Assembly: GCA_947568835.1 (NCBI GenBank)
Contig: OX387607.1
Coordinates: 2,356,001-2,420,000 of the forward strand
From: Protonemura montana
Lineage: Eukaryota; Arthropoda; Insecta; Plecoptera; Nemouridae
Length of the DNA stretch: 64,000 nucleotides
Reading direction: 5' to 3'
Position numbers and translations under genes: made by a program. The notes under the pieces were generated by a model. It was not told where the DNA came from, searched no databases, and saw only the letters and a list, made by a program, of their open reading frames with translations. Shown in pieces: positions 47,928-59,150 of the stretch (the first letter of the stretch is position 1; each line of letters starts with the position of its first letter).

Positions 47928-48072
47928 AGCAAAATAGCTCGATGATTCAGAGCAACACCCGCGATAGGTGGAGGTCGGGGTTCGAGTCCGCGTTTAGGCA
48001 TCAATTTTTGAGACGGTTTTAGTGTTGTTAATAATAAAATACCCCGCGCATTACAAGCGTTTGGAATTTAAA
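47928..48072 (+). mobile_element. tRNA-like SINE copy
   Basis: AGCTCGATGATTCAGAGCA (A-box-like) and GGGGTTCGAGTCC (B box) are followed by TTTTGAGACGGTTTTAGTG and the tail AATACCCCGCGCATTACAAG. The first bases (AATAGCTCGATGATTCAGAG) are duplicated just upstream at about 47909. Confidence 0.7.
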
Positions 48073-48252
48073 TAATATTTCATCCTAATACAATGAAATG
48101 CCGTTTGTTCGCTGTGGTCTATACTCTATTTCAGAGTAGAATGGTTTCACCAGTCCTAACGAAAGCTTATTTAGCAAGCTTCTTGACTTTGTGGGCACTA
48201 GATGAGCTTTCTTAAAATCAAACATACTTACTTTGAAATAGCTTCTTACTTT

Positions 48253-48380
48253 ATGATGGTTTATAGACTCATGTCTAGTTGATTTATCCTTAGCTTCTTA
48301 CTTACTTTGCTTCTCACTAACTTACTTACTTACTACTTACTAACTTACTTACTCCTAACTTACGGCTTCTTGCTTTGCTT
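48253..48380. repeat. MITE end fragment plus ACTTACTT microsatellite
   Basis: GATGGTTTATAGACTCATGT and TTGATTTATCCTTAGC match the end of the palindromic MITE. A degenerate (CTTA)n tract follows to about 48380. Confidence 0.6.
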
Positions 48381-48654
48381 CTTTACATATTAGGTTTCAT
48401 AATATGAAAAGTGATAGAATTACCATTTCAACTTCCATTAGTGCACAAAGTCTTCAATCTAAACTTAATCTTAATTTTATTGCGTTTATTGCAAAATTGT
48501 ATAAATAAAATCAGCGAAACCGACGGAATAACTTCCCAATCGTAAAAACTTCTACCAAAAATGTTGAACTCTGATTCCGTTGTCAACCACAACACTCCAT
48601 AAGGTCGCGATCGAACCAAACTGGATGCACATTTCCCTCCCACAGCGAAAGGCA

Positions 48655-48810
48655 TTACCTAACATCGGAAGCCAACCACAGACCTAACTCTGCAATCTGC
48701 AGGACTACGTCATCACGGTCCTCAGGAGGCGGCTGATCAAGTGAGAGTACGTCAGGAGTCGGGGGTACCGTCACCGTTGTGTGTACGCCGTCCCATGTGG
48801 GCGCCTTCAT
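48655..48810 (-). other. Short - strand ORF of uncertain nature (51 aa)
   Basis: The frame starts MKAPTWDGVHTTVTVPPTPD and ends LGLWLASDVR. The Pro/Asp/Val composition is more protein-like than other short frames nearby, and a GTAATG donor-like site lies just before its stop. No signal peptide, no upstream exon found. It may be a fragment of an old element or an exon of an unseen gene. Confidence 0.25.
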
Positions 48811-48819
48811 CTTGAGTAG

Positions 48820-49356
48820 GCGAACATTCTACCATATAGACGGTGAAATCTCAAGCGATTGTTTTATTTGATCAGAGGACTCAGTCGAATGATCATTCGG
48901 TTACGTGTGTCGAAGATTAGAGGTAATTTGGTATTGATGCCGTGTTCACGGTAGATTCTGTTTTGATTTAGTTTTGACATAGTGAAGACTTTCTTACTAT
49001 TGTAAAGCGTGAAATATTGGAAGTTAGTTGGAAAATCGTTAGAATATCTAGAACAATTAGACATCACGAAATTAAAAGTGAGTGCTGACCAAAAAAACAT
49101 TTCAAACGTAAATACGAGTGACTCTAAAATACGTTTCGAGTTTTGCCACATGGCTGATCTGAACATAAAAGACCCCTCAATATTCACAATTAACATAATC
49201 GATATTCTGTAATGCAATAATCAGAGATATTTCTTACTGTTTCCACTGTGTTTTATTGGTAAATCGTCTTCAATTGCACCGGCTAAGACTTGTTCTTTGA
49301 AACAACAACAAGCCGCGCATTGAAATTACCAGGACCTGAGACCCGTGTGGTTTCAG
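48820..49356. other. Upstream region of the gene at 49357, nothing seen
   Basis: AT-rich, no TATA box or repeat recognised. Confidence 0.35.
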
Positions 49357-52063
49357 ATGAAGATGAACTGCTGCTGGGTTTGTCTGCTGCTCTTTGAGAT
49401 AGTCTCGGGTGCGACCACCGGCTTCGCGATAGGCCAGTCGCCTTCACATTTACAGGTAAGCGGTTTGCTTGGTGGAAAATCTCAGCGAAATTCAAATATT
49501 CATTCAAAATTTAGGTTATCAACATAGACAACATTGCTGACTATGATTTTTGAAAATCCTCAAAAAAAGGAACTTGTTGATCCATCCATTTTTTAAAACC
49601 AAAAACAGGTCCTGCCCGGGCTCGAACCGGAGACCTTCTGCGTGTAAAGCAGACGTGATAACCACTACACCACAAGACCTCTATACCGATGAATCACTAT
49701 TACCTGACTTGGTCCCTTTTCATTGCCTAAGTTTTGCACGAGTTTTGAAATAAATTGGTTTTACCAAAAGTTTGAACTATAAGTTGGATCTATAGCTCAT
49801 AGAAACATCTGAATTTCACTGCATGTGATTGGAAGTCGTCATGGCAACAGTTTCAACAAAATGTTCAACTTTAAGTTGGATCTCTAGCTCATAGAAACAT
49901 CAGTATTTCACTGCATGTGATTGGAAGTCGTCATGGCAACAGTTTCAACAAAATGTTGAACTATAAGTTGGATCTCTAGCTCATAGAAACATCTGAATTT
50001 CACTGCATGTGATTGGAAGTCGTCATGGCAATGGTTTCAACTAACACTTCAAAGTGGAGGCAAGATTCTGGTAAAACCGGACCTGAATAGATTATCCCCT
50101 AGAATTATTTGAATCTTGGCTTTAAAAATAACTAAAGTGATTGACAAAGTTGATAACGATTCTTCTCGACCACGTCGAACGGCATGAAAGTCATGTGGTC
50201 TTCTGGTTCTTGTTCTCACAGCATCCCGCAGCACTGGCGCGCTCGAGGCGACAAACGGATGCGGGTTCGATCCTCGGCGACATTTTTCAGGTAATTGCAC
50301 GTCTCAAGAGTAGAAAGTGAAATGACGCTCGTGGTTTTCAATCGAAGATGACAACAAAACAGGTCTTGAACATAAGTAATGTCAAGTGCAATTTAAGAAA
50401 AATTTCTAAAATATTTTAATAGCCAAACATGTTCCTATACATGTTATGTTATTTGGTGAGCTTGGGATTTGATAAAACCACAGACTTATCCAATATTTCA
50501 ACATGAAACTTAAGTATACCACTGTGGATCTTTTCTGGGTTTTGTCGATTATCGTCAGAAGTCTCAGTACCTATTTCTTCATTGAGTTAGAAATGCCACC
50601 CCTTCTAAATGTTCTAAATATTTTCGAATTAAGATGCTCTGTCAGGTGATCTCAGCATCTCCATGGCTACCAAACATTGAATCTGACATTGAACCTCCTA
50701 TGCTTGGCCATGATATACCCGTGGTAACATAAGATAGCAGAATCGAGAAGCTCAGTCAGGTGATCTCAGCATCTCCATGGCTACCAAACGTTTAATCTAC
50801 CATTGAACCTCCTATGCCAGGTCATGATATACCCGTGGTAACATTAGATAGCAGAATTGAGAAGCTCTGTCAGGCGATCTCAGCATCTCCATGGCTACCA
50901 AACGTTGAATCTACCATTGCACCTCCTATGCTAGGCCATGATATACCCGTGGTAACATAAGATAGCAGAATTGAGAAGCTTTGTCAGGCTATCTCAGCAT
51001 CTCCATGGCTACCAAACGTTGAATCTACCATTGAACCTCCTATGCTAGGCCATGATATACCCGTGGTAACATAAGATAGCAGAATTGAGAAGCTTTGTCG
51101 GGTGATCTCAGCATCTCCATGGCTACCAAACGTTGAATCTACCATTGAACCTCCTATTCTAGGCCATGATATACCGTGGTAACATAAGATAGCAGAATTG
51201 AGAAGCTTTGTCAGGCTATCTCAGCATCTCCATGGCTACCAAACGTCTTCAATGCTTGCTTTTTTTTAGTGGGTAAAGAAAAAGGCTATCTTAGAAAAAT
51301 AACAGTCTTAACCAGAAAAGTGTTAAGCTGACCAACAAAAAGATAACTGCCATCTCCATAGTCACGGTCATAAAGATGCTAACTTAACCTAACCAGCAGG
51401 TTTTGTTATCACCTGGAATGTAAGAATGATCGTCTTCGAGGCTAGAAATCAATTTTACTTGTGGTTTCACAAGTGACCAACAAGAACAAGGCATTGTAAA
51501 ACCACTAAAAACCTCGTGATTTCCATCAACAGATTCCAATCCAGACACTGACAGCTGTGAGCCAACTTTTCAACACCGCCAAGAAACAGAGAGATAAACG
51601 ACGCCCCTACCAGAACCAGAACCAGAATTACGACAACGGCGACAACGACGGTGGATACAGCACCTACAACAACGGGCAACCTGCGGCCTCCTCTAACAAC
51701 AACGCGAACTCAAACTACAACAACAACGGCAACTCGTACAACAACAATGCCAACTATAACAACAATAACAAGTTTAACGGTGCGCAGACAGCTTACAACA
51801 ATGGCTACAACGCTTACAACAATGGAAACAGACGACCTAGCTATAATGGCAACAACAATGACAATAGTATAGGCGCTAATGCGTTCAGCAAGCCGGGTAA
51901 CAACAATAACTACAACAACAATTACAACAACAATATGTTTAATAGGCCGTTCCATTATTTATCGCAGTACATGAGTGGTTATAACAACAGGGTAAGTCGG
52001 ACTCATGGTGCGCTCATTTCTCAGTTAATGGAGGCGGCGGACGGATCTAGTTTTAAGATATAA
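49357..52063 (+). CDS. Secreted Asn/Tyr-rich protein, three exons (about 232 aa)
   Basis: Exon 1 is 49357-49455 (33 codons; signal peptide core CCWVCLLLFEIVSG), candidate exon 2 is 50222-50290 (23 codons, RSRRQ basic site) and exon 3 is 51533-52063; an acceptor 12 nt later at 51545 also fits. All junctions are phase 0, so exon 2 could be skipped without changing frame. After QRDKRRPYQNQNQNYDNG the protein is mostly Asn with Tyr, Ser and Gly (YNNNGNSYNNN, NYNNNYNNNMF), ending in a non-repetitive tail. A GGTAAGT at 51990 could be a donor, but AATAAA at 52205-52210 soon after the stop supports ending here. The Asn/Tyr composition resembles prion-like or adhesive low-complexity proteins. Confidence 0.7.
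49608..49679 (-). tRNA. tRNA-Val (anticodon UAC)
   Basis: A 72-nt cloverleaf on the - strand: acceptor GGTCTTG/CAGGACC with one G-U pair, D arm GTGTAGTGGTTATCAC, anticodon stem TCTGC/GCAGA around TTTACAC (anticodon TAC), T arm TCCGGTTCGAGCCCGGG. A and B boxes are intact and a run of T follows downstream (TTTTTGGTTTT). The discriminator position reads T rather than the usual A. It lies antisense in intron 1 of the Asn-rich gene. Confidence 0.87.
49774..50049. repeat. 92-bp tandem repeat, three copies
   Basis: AAGTTGGATCTCTAGCTCAT recurs at 49781, 49873 and 49965; each unit includes GCATGTGATTGGAAGTCGTC. It lies in intron 1 of the Asn-rich gene, just after the tRNA. Confidence 0.93.
50636..51245. 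repeat. 114-bp tandem repeat, about 5.3 copies
   Basis: GTCAGG or its variant starts at 50641, 50755, 50869, 50983 and 51097, then 51210 after a 1-bp deletion. Units share ATCTCAGCATCTCCATGGC and GATATACCCGTGGTAACAT. It fills most of the intron before exon 3. Confidence 0.94.
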
Positions 52064-52211
52064 AATACAAGACTGGACGAATGCGTTAGTTTATAATTTT
52101 TTTTTTTGTATTATTGTTACTTGTTTTGTACCTGAAAGATGTATTATGTGTGGTCTTTGAACGATACGTTTCTGATGCAAATATATTTGTATTTTCTCTA
52201 GATTAATAAAA

Positions 52212-52937
52212 TGGTTTCCTTTGACTTTGTTAGATAAATGAAACTCTATCTCAGCTCTTAATCATGTTGTTATTTTGTGTTTGAAACCTACGGCTTCTTT
52301 TCAGTATCTTTTAGAACTCTTTTTGGGAAGGCAGACAATTTGCCGTTTACTTTGAGTTGGGATCCATCGTTTGAAAGATTTACTTTTTGTTTCACTTTTA
52401 TTTTTTGCATAGTTTTTGTAATCATTAGAACGTAACTTGCACAATTGGTACAGCGACTGCAAACTATCTTTATAATTGGCCTGAAAATTCAACTGATACC
52501 TAAATATATTGCAAAATTCAAACAAGAATCAAGACCAGAGAAAATGTCATGTGTAGGAAAATGGTAAATTGTTGATATTAATATAAAAAACTGTTGCTGA
52601 TCTTTCCCGATCGTTTACCGCATGTCACGACATCAAAGTGTGTTCAATCGATGTCCCACTTGATCAGTTATTTACTGCCAAGCTAGCAAGATACGTACCT
52701 GAGCAAAGACAGTGTAATACAGAAGCTTGTCATAGTTGTAAATTAAAAATTTATCTCGTGCCGTCCTGCAGGCTTGATCACTGGAGTCGTAAATACAAGC
52801 TGCTAATAAATTAATAACTGCATTTATCTTCGAGCTAAAGATTATTGATTTACAGAAGAAGCTAAGCCTAGAAATATTTACAAAATAACTGAATTATTTT
52901 CGGGTATCTTGCGAATTCATTCTCGAGGTCGAACATT
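52212..52937. other. Intergenic, no gene seen
   Basis: 3' flank of the Asn-rich gene; no exon or repeat recognised. Confidence 0.4.
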
Positions 52938-53465
52938 TGATTGATTTATTGATTCGTGATGTTTAAAGACGCACCGGGTCCTGTGGCACTGGTCTAATGG
53001 CGTCGGTGAATGAGTGGGTGATGATGAGAATCATGATGAATCTAACCTAGCCTAGAAGTGAGGAGGATAAATCAGGTGACGATATGTAGCCTACTCCTGT
53101 CGAAGAGCACCAAGGGGCCCACCGGCTTCACGTCCCTTCCGAAGGACGGTACATCGCGAACAACAGGATTCCTCCACAAATTCATGATGTCGAGAGGTTG
53201 ATAAGCAAGGCGAGTGAAGTTGCTGAACTAACTTTCATCCTTCCAGCCTCTCTCCCGAACAGAACTGGTCATGTCTATGATGGTCACCCATCCAATACCT
53301 GACCCAGCGCAGTGTTGCTTAACTTTCATCCTGCCAACCTCTCTCCCGAACAGAACTGGTCATGTGTATGATGGTCACCCACCCAATAACTGACTCAGCG
53401 CAGTGTTGCTTAACTTCGGTGATCTCATGAGAACTGGTGTTTCCAACACGCCAAACCGTTCGATA
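52938..53465 (-). mobile_element. Complete 5S-derived SINE with two 91-bp units
   Basis: Tail to head on the + strand: GATTGATTTATTGATTCGTG, body with CCTTCCGAAGG, two units, then the full head edge CTTCGGTGATCTCATGAG and GTGTTTCCAACACGCC. Useful as the shortest multi-unit copy. Confidence 0.9.
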
Positions 53466-55389
53466 ATTATGTGATATTGACAAGTAAGATTTAACTTCAA
53501 TGTGTAATACTTACCAAACGTTAAGTGCAGTTCTTATCGGTATGGCATCTTTTCCATGCAAATGTCAAGTAATTATCTCTGGAGCGTAAAGATCATCGAT
53601 AACAAATGGCGCTAAGCAAACTTGACTCGAGTCGAACCTTGATGACTCATTTACAATCATCTCAAGTTGTCGCACGTGAAAAAATTGACAGTTCCAGTAT
53701 GTCACATATATTCATTGTTTTTGAAAAGTTTCCACTGATAGCGCGATGCTGTAAGATCAAGGTGCAGTCACCTGTCTTATCACGGCTTATAGAAGACTAT
53801 CAAATCATTCTAGTTAAGACAAGTTGTGTTCATGAATCTGTCAAAATCTTCCGAGAACTTCGACTGAAATCGGACTGACTGCTTGTTTGGCCAAATTTTT
53901 AGAGCTTTCTGAAGGCAATTTAAGTTTTGAGTTTCTCACTAAAATTTGGAGCAAATTCATATGTTTTCTCTCATTATACACATTATAAGATATAAAACCC
54001 TTTGGGTCCCTTTGCCCCAAAATCTGAAGCTACTCTAGCTAGTGATTGGTGTGGTGTAAACTGTATACAAATTTGGGTAAAGCACCCGAACGGCAGTCGG
54101 AAGACCCCGGGTTTGTACCCCGGTTCGGTGGCACAATTTCCCGGCAAATTAAGTCAGTTACTAGTTCTATAACCTCACAATTTTTGAAAAATAAATTAAA
54201 TATCCTGAAAATATTTTTACATATTGAGAACATGGAAAAATAAAGTTATTGAAACGGGGGACGAAATGAAAAAAATTGGTTTAAAATGTTTGAGAGCAGT
54301 TTTGTTCAATGGTCAGCTGTGAATTACATGATTTCTGAACATACTGATGCCCTTCAGTCTAACGCTGAAGATGGCAGAGCGGATAAGTCCCTTTTAGAAC
54401 TAAAAACCCTTCACATAAGTGCATTAACCAAAAAATCACAAGTCTCATGCTGATCAAATCCTAACGCCTCTTTTGTTTAAATATATTCGAATATATTTTA
54501 AAAAAGAAACGAACAAACTTTGAAACTCCCAGATTATCTACTAAGAAATGATTGCAAAATGTTTGTGATATCAAGGAAAAGTACGTCATTCGGGAAGCGA
54601 CCTACAGATGTTTTGGCCCTACATTCTATACTTTACTTCCCCAACATATTATTTTATTACTAGTAAAACTGCATTTAAGAACTCGCTGTTTAAATGGGTT
54701 GCCGAAAATAGCAAAGACTTGTTCGGAGCAATACTTGTGTAATACTGATGTTTGATTTTTCTCAATGGTAAGACAGATAGAATATTTTTCTTTTTTTTGT
54801 TTGTGTCTTTTAAGTCCACATCTTTTAATTTTGCCCACGCATAAGTGAATAGCTTATGTGGGATTCAACCACATATTTATTTTCTTTAGAAACTTTATTA
54901 ATTGAACCATGTGAATGTTATGTGAATTAATAAACAACATTTAAACATTTGAACATTTTAAACTTACTCGTTGTTGCATACTTGGTTTTTTTTTCAGTTT
55001 TTTACATCGATTACCAGAAAAACGAATGTAGGTTTTCAATTCCAATAAAAGATGTTCTGCGAATTTCTGAACACGAGTAAAACATGTCATATGTCAGATT
55101 AATGAACCGCCTCTTCTATAATATCTTGACAACTTCAATTACAGAATAAAATTTACAATCAATAAATCGATGTTATTGACCTGATACAAAGATATTAAAT
55201 ACATCCATTGTTGTCTCAATTACTGCTAGTACCGGCGACAATCATTAGATAAAGTAATTGAGTCAATTGCTAATCCTCCTATCATCATCTTTGCCCACCC
55301 CCACCTGTTTTAATTTTAGCAATATCACCATCTTCTTTGAAGTCTTGTACTTCTAATCAGTCTGATCACTGATAAGACCCGCGCAAAGG
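53466..55389. other. Intergenic, minor repeats only
   Basis: GAGTTTCTCACTAAAATTTG and GGAGCAAATTCA at 53930-53960 recur at 62275-62310. GCTGAAGATGGCAGAGCGG at 54365 has an inverted relative near 63430-63475. A tRNA-like T-arm (GGGTTTGTACCCCGG) is at 54110. No gene supported. Confidence 0.4.
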
Positions 55390-55397
55390 TATATAAA
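55390..55397 (+). promoter_or_regulatory. TATA box of the first FABP gene
   Basis: TATATAAA, 76 nt before the start codon. Confidence 0.7.
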
Positions 55398-55472
55398 GCG
55401 ACTTCAACGTCTCAATCTTCACTTTACTGTCTCCTGTTGCTGAAGATACCTTCATCACCAACACTCACCAAA

Positions 55473-57139
55473 ATGGCCGACAAAATCGCCGGAAAGAAGT
55501 TTGTCTTGGACGTGGCTTCCACCACCAACCTCGAGCCCTACCTGGTCGCCATCGGTAAGTGGTTTGGTTCATTCATTGTCGATGATTAACGACGCACTTT
55601 ACTGACATAGAGACACAGTGAGGAAAATAGGGAAGCTTTTTTTCCTGTAATCTGATTCGCAATTAACCGATACGCCAATCAAATATTTTGCCAAAGTTTG
55701 AATAATTTTCCTTTGAACAGGTATCCCTTTTTTAAATTCTCTAATCATGTTCTTAAATGTGTCTAATTTTAAATTAATACTATTAATAATAAATTGTTTA
55801 TTGCCATTTATTCACAGTAATGACATGAGGACTGTCGTATTTAAGTCCCGATCCATTATTTCATAAGTTCCACAAACTGTTAACGGTAAAAAAAAGCGAT
55901 AATTTAAACAGAATACCGACAAAAAAAACACATCATCTTATAACTCCAATTCTTCCCGTTCCAGGCGTCTCTGAGGCTGCCCGCGGCAAGGTCCTGAAGC
56001 TGGTCGTCACCCACGAGCTGTCCGTCAGCGGAGACACCTACACCCTGAACACCACCAGCGACCTCAAGAACCGCACCATCACCTTCAAGCTGGGAGAGGA
56101 GTTCGACCACACCACCGTCGATGGCCGCCAGGTCAAGGTTGTCTTCACCCGTGACGGACCCAAGCTTCTTGAGAAGCACACCGGAGCCACCACCTACACC
56201 GTGCTCTGGGAGTTCACCCTGGACACCATCAAGCTGGTACGTGCAGAAATATCATGTCGATATCAACAGCACTGAGGGAATTACATGTATAAGATAGCTT
56301 GCGGGCAAACCCTTATTCGACATATCTATGTTCTGCTGGTCCTTGGAATTCTTGAGGCACCGAGAGCTTCTTGGTTATTTCGTCTCTCATCTACCACTGG
56401 GTTACATCTGCGCCACTGCATCGCAAGCCCTCCTGGTGGCGTACAATCCCGATCCGTCTTGAGGAGATCCCTCCCAATAATCAAGGAGTTAATCATATGT
56501 TCCCAACACTTCCTTCTCGTCGGTCGCCGCTTCGGCACCCATAGAAAGTCTTGATGTTAGCGCTAATTATGCCGATGCTGAGACAGAGATAGCTTGAGAC
56601 GATAAAGTCACTTTGAAAAAACATCCCGGGGAACGTTAGTTTATGGGTGATTGGGGAAAATGTATTGTGTGACTGGGTATCAAATGCCATGCCAATTACG
56701 AACATTTTTAAATTAAACGAAAATTAACCAGCCTTTGGTGCCTTTTGCGATAAAATAACAACAATGTAAGAGGAATGCCAGGTCACAGGACGTTGGCACA
56801 GTATCATATTGACTTATGTGGGAAAAAAACTACCACTGCCGGTGCCTATTTTCGTTTTTTCTTTTCACCATTTCATTCTTATTCCTCTTCATTGCCACAG
56901 TCTACAAACCTGAGGATTAGCAACAAGCTTTTGGGGTCCTTCTGCTCGTTTTTCAATGCCATTACTCTGTCAATGTCAGACCTTTTATTCTAACTGACCT
57001 CTAAAGCTTTCAAAATGGTTTCTAGGTATATCAAAATAATTTTTAAATTGATTTTTTTTAACGCTAATGGCCCTTGTTTCTTTTTGTGCAGACCCTGACC
57101 TGCGGCAGCGTCGTGGCTACCCAGATCTACAAGGCATAA
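55473..57139 (+). CDS. Fatty-acid-binding-protein family member with altered ligand-binding arginines (133 aa)
   Basis: Exons 55473-55554, 55965-56236 and 57092-57139; intron phases 1 and 0. The length and the motifs IAGKKFVLDVASTTN, FKLGEEFDHTTVDGR, VVFTRDG and LTCGSVVATQIYKA mark the cytosolic FABP/CRABP beta-barrel family, which carries fatty acids or retinoids inside cells; no signal peptide is present, unlike the rest of the window. Introns sit at the first and third of the classic FABP positions; the middle one is missing. The two arginines that normally hold the carboxylate (in VREF and R-x-Y) are replaced by Trp (LWEF) and Gln (TQIY), while the Tyr remains. AATAAA is at 57298-57303. 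Tandem with the gene at 61188. Confidence 0.93.
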
Positions 57140-57309
57140 ACATCTTCAACTGTGCCACAATCTTCCTTGAAACTTTCCAAAAATTTCTGCAACAGAAGAC
57201 CTCAGTGCTCAAGTCAAGAAGCTGTAATATCCCTTGGCTTTTCAAGTCAAGATCTGCGATATTTGCTAACGATTGACTTGTTTGCGTTTTAAAATTCAAT
57301 AAAAACCAG

Positions 57310-58025
57310 CACACTTTTAAATTTTTTGTTTGAATTTTTTGACTATTCACAGTTCAATGCTCCTGTTTCCCAAAACCCTGATTGGTCCTAATAGTGCATA
57401 CATAATAGTGCATACATGATGGTGCATACATGATAGTGCATACTTGTGTCTAAATAAGAAATGCATGTATTTGAATTACTGTGAATCTGTACATCTTTCT
57501 GTCCAGTCATGTAACCATGATTATGCAATTATTTGAGTCCACTTTGGCGAAAAGTCATGTCTTTTAAGCAAAGATAGAGATAAAGACTAGTGATAAACGT
57601 GAAGCTTGTATATTACAAGATATATTGGTAGGTTATAAACTACTTGAGATGATTAGATTAGGAATCGAAGGGCTCAGTTTGAGGCGATTGTACACAAATT
57701 ATCTTTCGAACACTCGAAGAAATTGCTTCATTCTAGAGCCGAGATTGTCTTGTCCCGTCCTGGTAAGCAGTTGGTACCTGCCAGTGGTTCAAAGACTTCC
57801 CTGCGGGTTTTTATTGCAAAAATCCACATCAACTCCATCGTTAGTGTTGAGGTCTCCTTGTCTAAGAACTCACCCTTTAAGAGCAGCTTTTATCTTAACT
57901 CTAAATGTGCCCTTCAAGTCACTGATATCCATTAACCTGAATAACGATTGCCATTGAAATAATTTGATGCCAAGGCTGCCATCTTCAGACTCCCTATTTT
58001 TTACTTATCTCCGGAATTATATTTT
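57310..58025. other. Intergenic with a 14-bp tandem repeat
   Basis: ATAGTGCATACATG-type units occur four times at 57391-57445. The frame at 57625-57957 is not supported by signal, splice or family evidence. Confidence 0.45.
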
Positions 58026-58855
58026 GATCAGCTGGCTGGATCATATGCTCTATCCAGGTTATTTGAGATCAGCTGGCTGGATCATATGCTATATCCAGGT
58101 TATTTGAGATCAGCTGGCTGGATCATATGCTCTATCCAGGTTATTTGAGATCAGCTGGCTGGATCCTATGTTCTATCCAGGTTATTTGAGATCAGCTGGC
58201 TGGATCCTATGCTCTATCCAGGTTTCTTGAGATCAGCTGGCTGGATCATATGCTCTATCCAGGTTATTTGAGATCAGCTGGCTGGATCCTATGCTCAATC
58301 CAGGTTATTTGAGATCAGCTGGCTGGATCCTATGTTCTATCCATGTTCTTTGAGATCAGCTGGCTGGATCCTATGCTCTATCCAGGTTATTTGAGATCAG
58401 CTGGCTGAATCCTATGCTCTATCCAGGTTATTTGAGATCAGCTGACTGGATCCTATGCTCTACCCAGGTTATTTGAGCTCAGCTGGCTGGATCCTATGCT
58501 CTATCCAGGTTATTTGAGATCAGCTGGCTGGATCCTATGCTCTATCCATGTTATTTGTGATCAGCTTGCTGGATCCTATGCTCTATCCAGGTTATTTGAG
58601 ATCAGCTGGCTGGATCCTATGCTCTATCCAGGTTATTTGAGATCAGCTGGCTGGATCCTATGCTCTATCCAGGTTATTTGAGATCAGCTGGCTGGATCCT
58701 ATGCTCTATCCAGGTTATTTGAGATCAGCTGACTGGATCCTATGCTCTATCCAGGTTATTTGAGATCAGCTGGCTGGATCCTTTGCTCTATCCAGGTTAT
58801 TTGAGATCAGCTGGCTGGATCCTATGCTCTATCCAGATTATTTGAGATCAGTGGT
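58026..58855. repeat. 41-bp tandem minisatellite, about 20 copies
   Basis: Unit GATCAGCTGGCTGGATCCTA then TGCTCTATCCAGGTTATTTGA. Within each unit CTGGAT and ATCCAG can pair, so every unit can form a small hairpin. Copies vary at CATATG/CCTATG and CAGG/CATG. Confidence 0.97.
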
Positions 58856-59049
58856 CACATTGACCGTTACTAAACGTGTTTGTAGCTTCTCAATTCTCTC
58901 CTCTTTCTTTAACACCTCTTCTTACTCGATCTTCCTGCTTCCTTCTTTTCAAATTTTACTACAAATGCTTTCTTTGTTAACCTATTTTCTGCCATTCCCA
59001 CCACCTTTTCGTGAAACTTCAACCTTTCTTTACCAATTTTTCAGCATGG

Positions 59050-59150
59050 ATAGGTGGTCACCCATCCAATACCTAATCCAGCTCAGTGTTGCTTAACTTC
59101 GGTGATCTCATGAGGACCGGTTTTACCAATACGTTAAACCGTTGTGATTA
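59050..59150 (-). mobile_element. Head fragment of the 5S-derived SINE
   Basis: Only the 5S-like part is left: GGTCACCCATCCAATACC, then GTTGCTTAACTTCGGTGATC and TCATGAGGACCGG on the + strand. Confidence 0.8.

Noticed and set aside
50222-50290. Functional tRNA at the candidate cassette exon
   Set aside because: A- and B-box-like strings are present, but no acceptor or anticodon stem forms.
53606-53878. + strand ORF of 90 aa
   Set aside because: No signal peptide, splice site, family motif or composition typical of the neighbours.
54060-54136. tRNA gene
   Set aside because: Only a T-arm-like GGGTTTGTACCCCGG is present; no acceptor or anticodon stem pairing was found.
56285-56705. Intronic ORFs on both strands in the first FABP gene
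   Set aside because: They lie between two well-defined exons and look like an old repeat fragment (GTACGCCACCAGGAGGGC on the - strand), not a nested gene.
57625-57957. + strand ORF of 110 aa and a small - strand frame (MDISDLKGTF)
   Set aside because: Neither has a promoter, continuing exon or recognisable family; likely chance.
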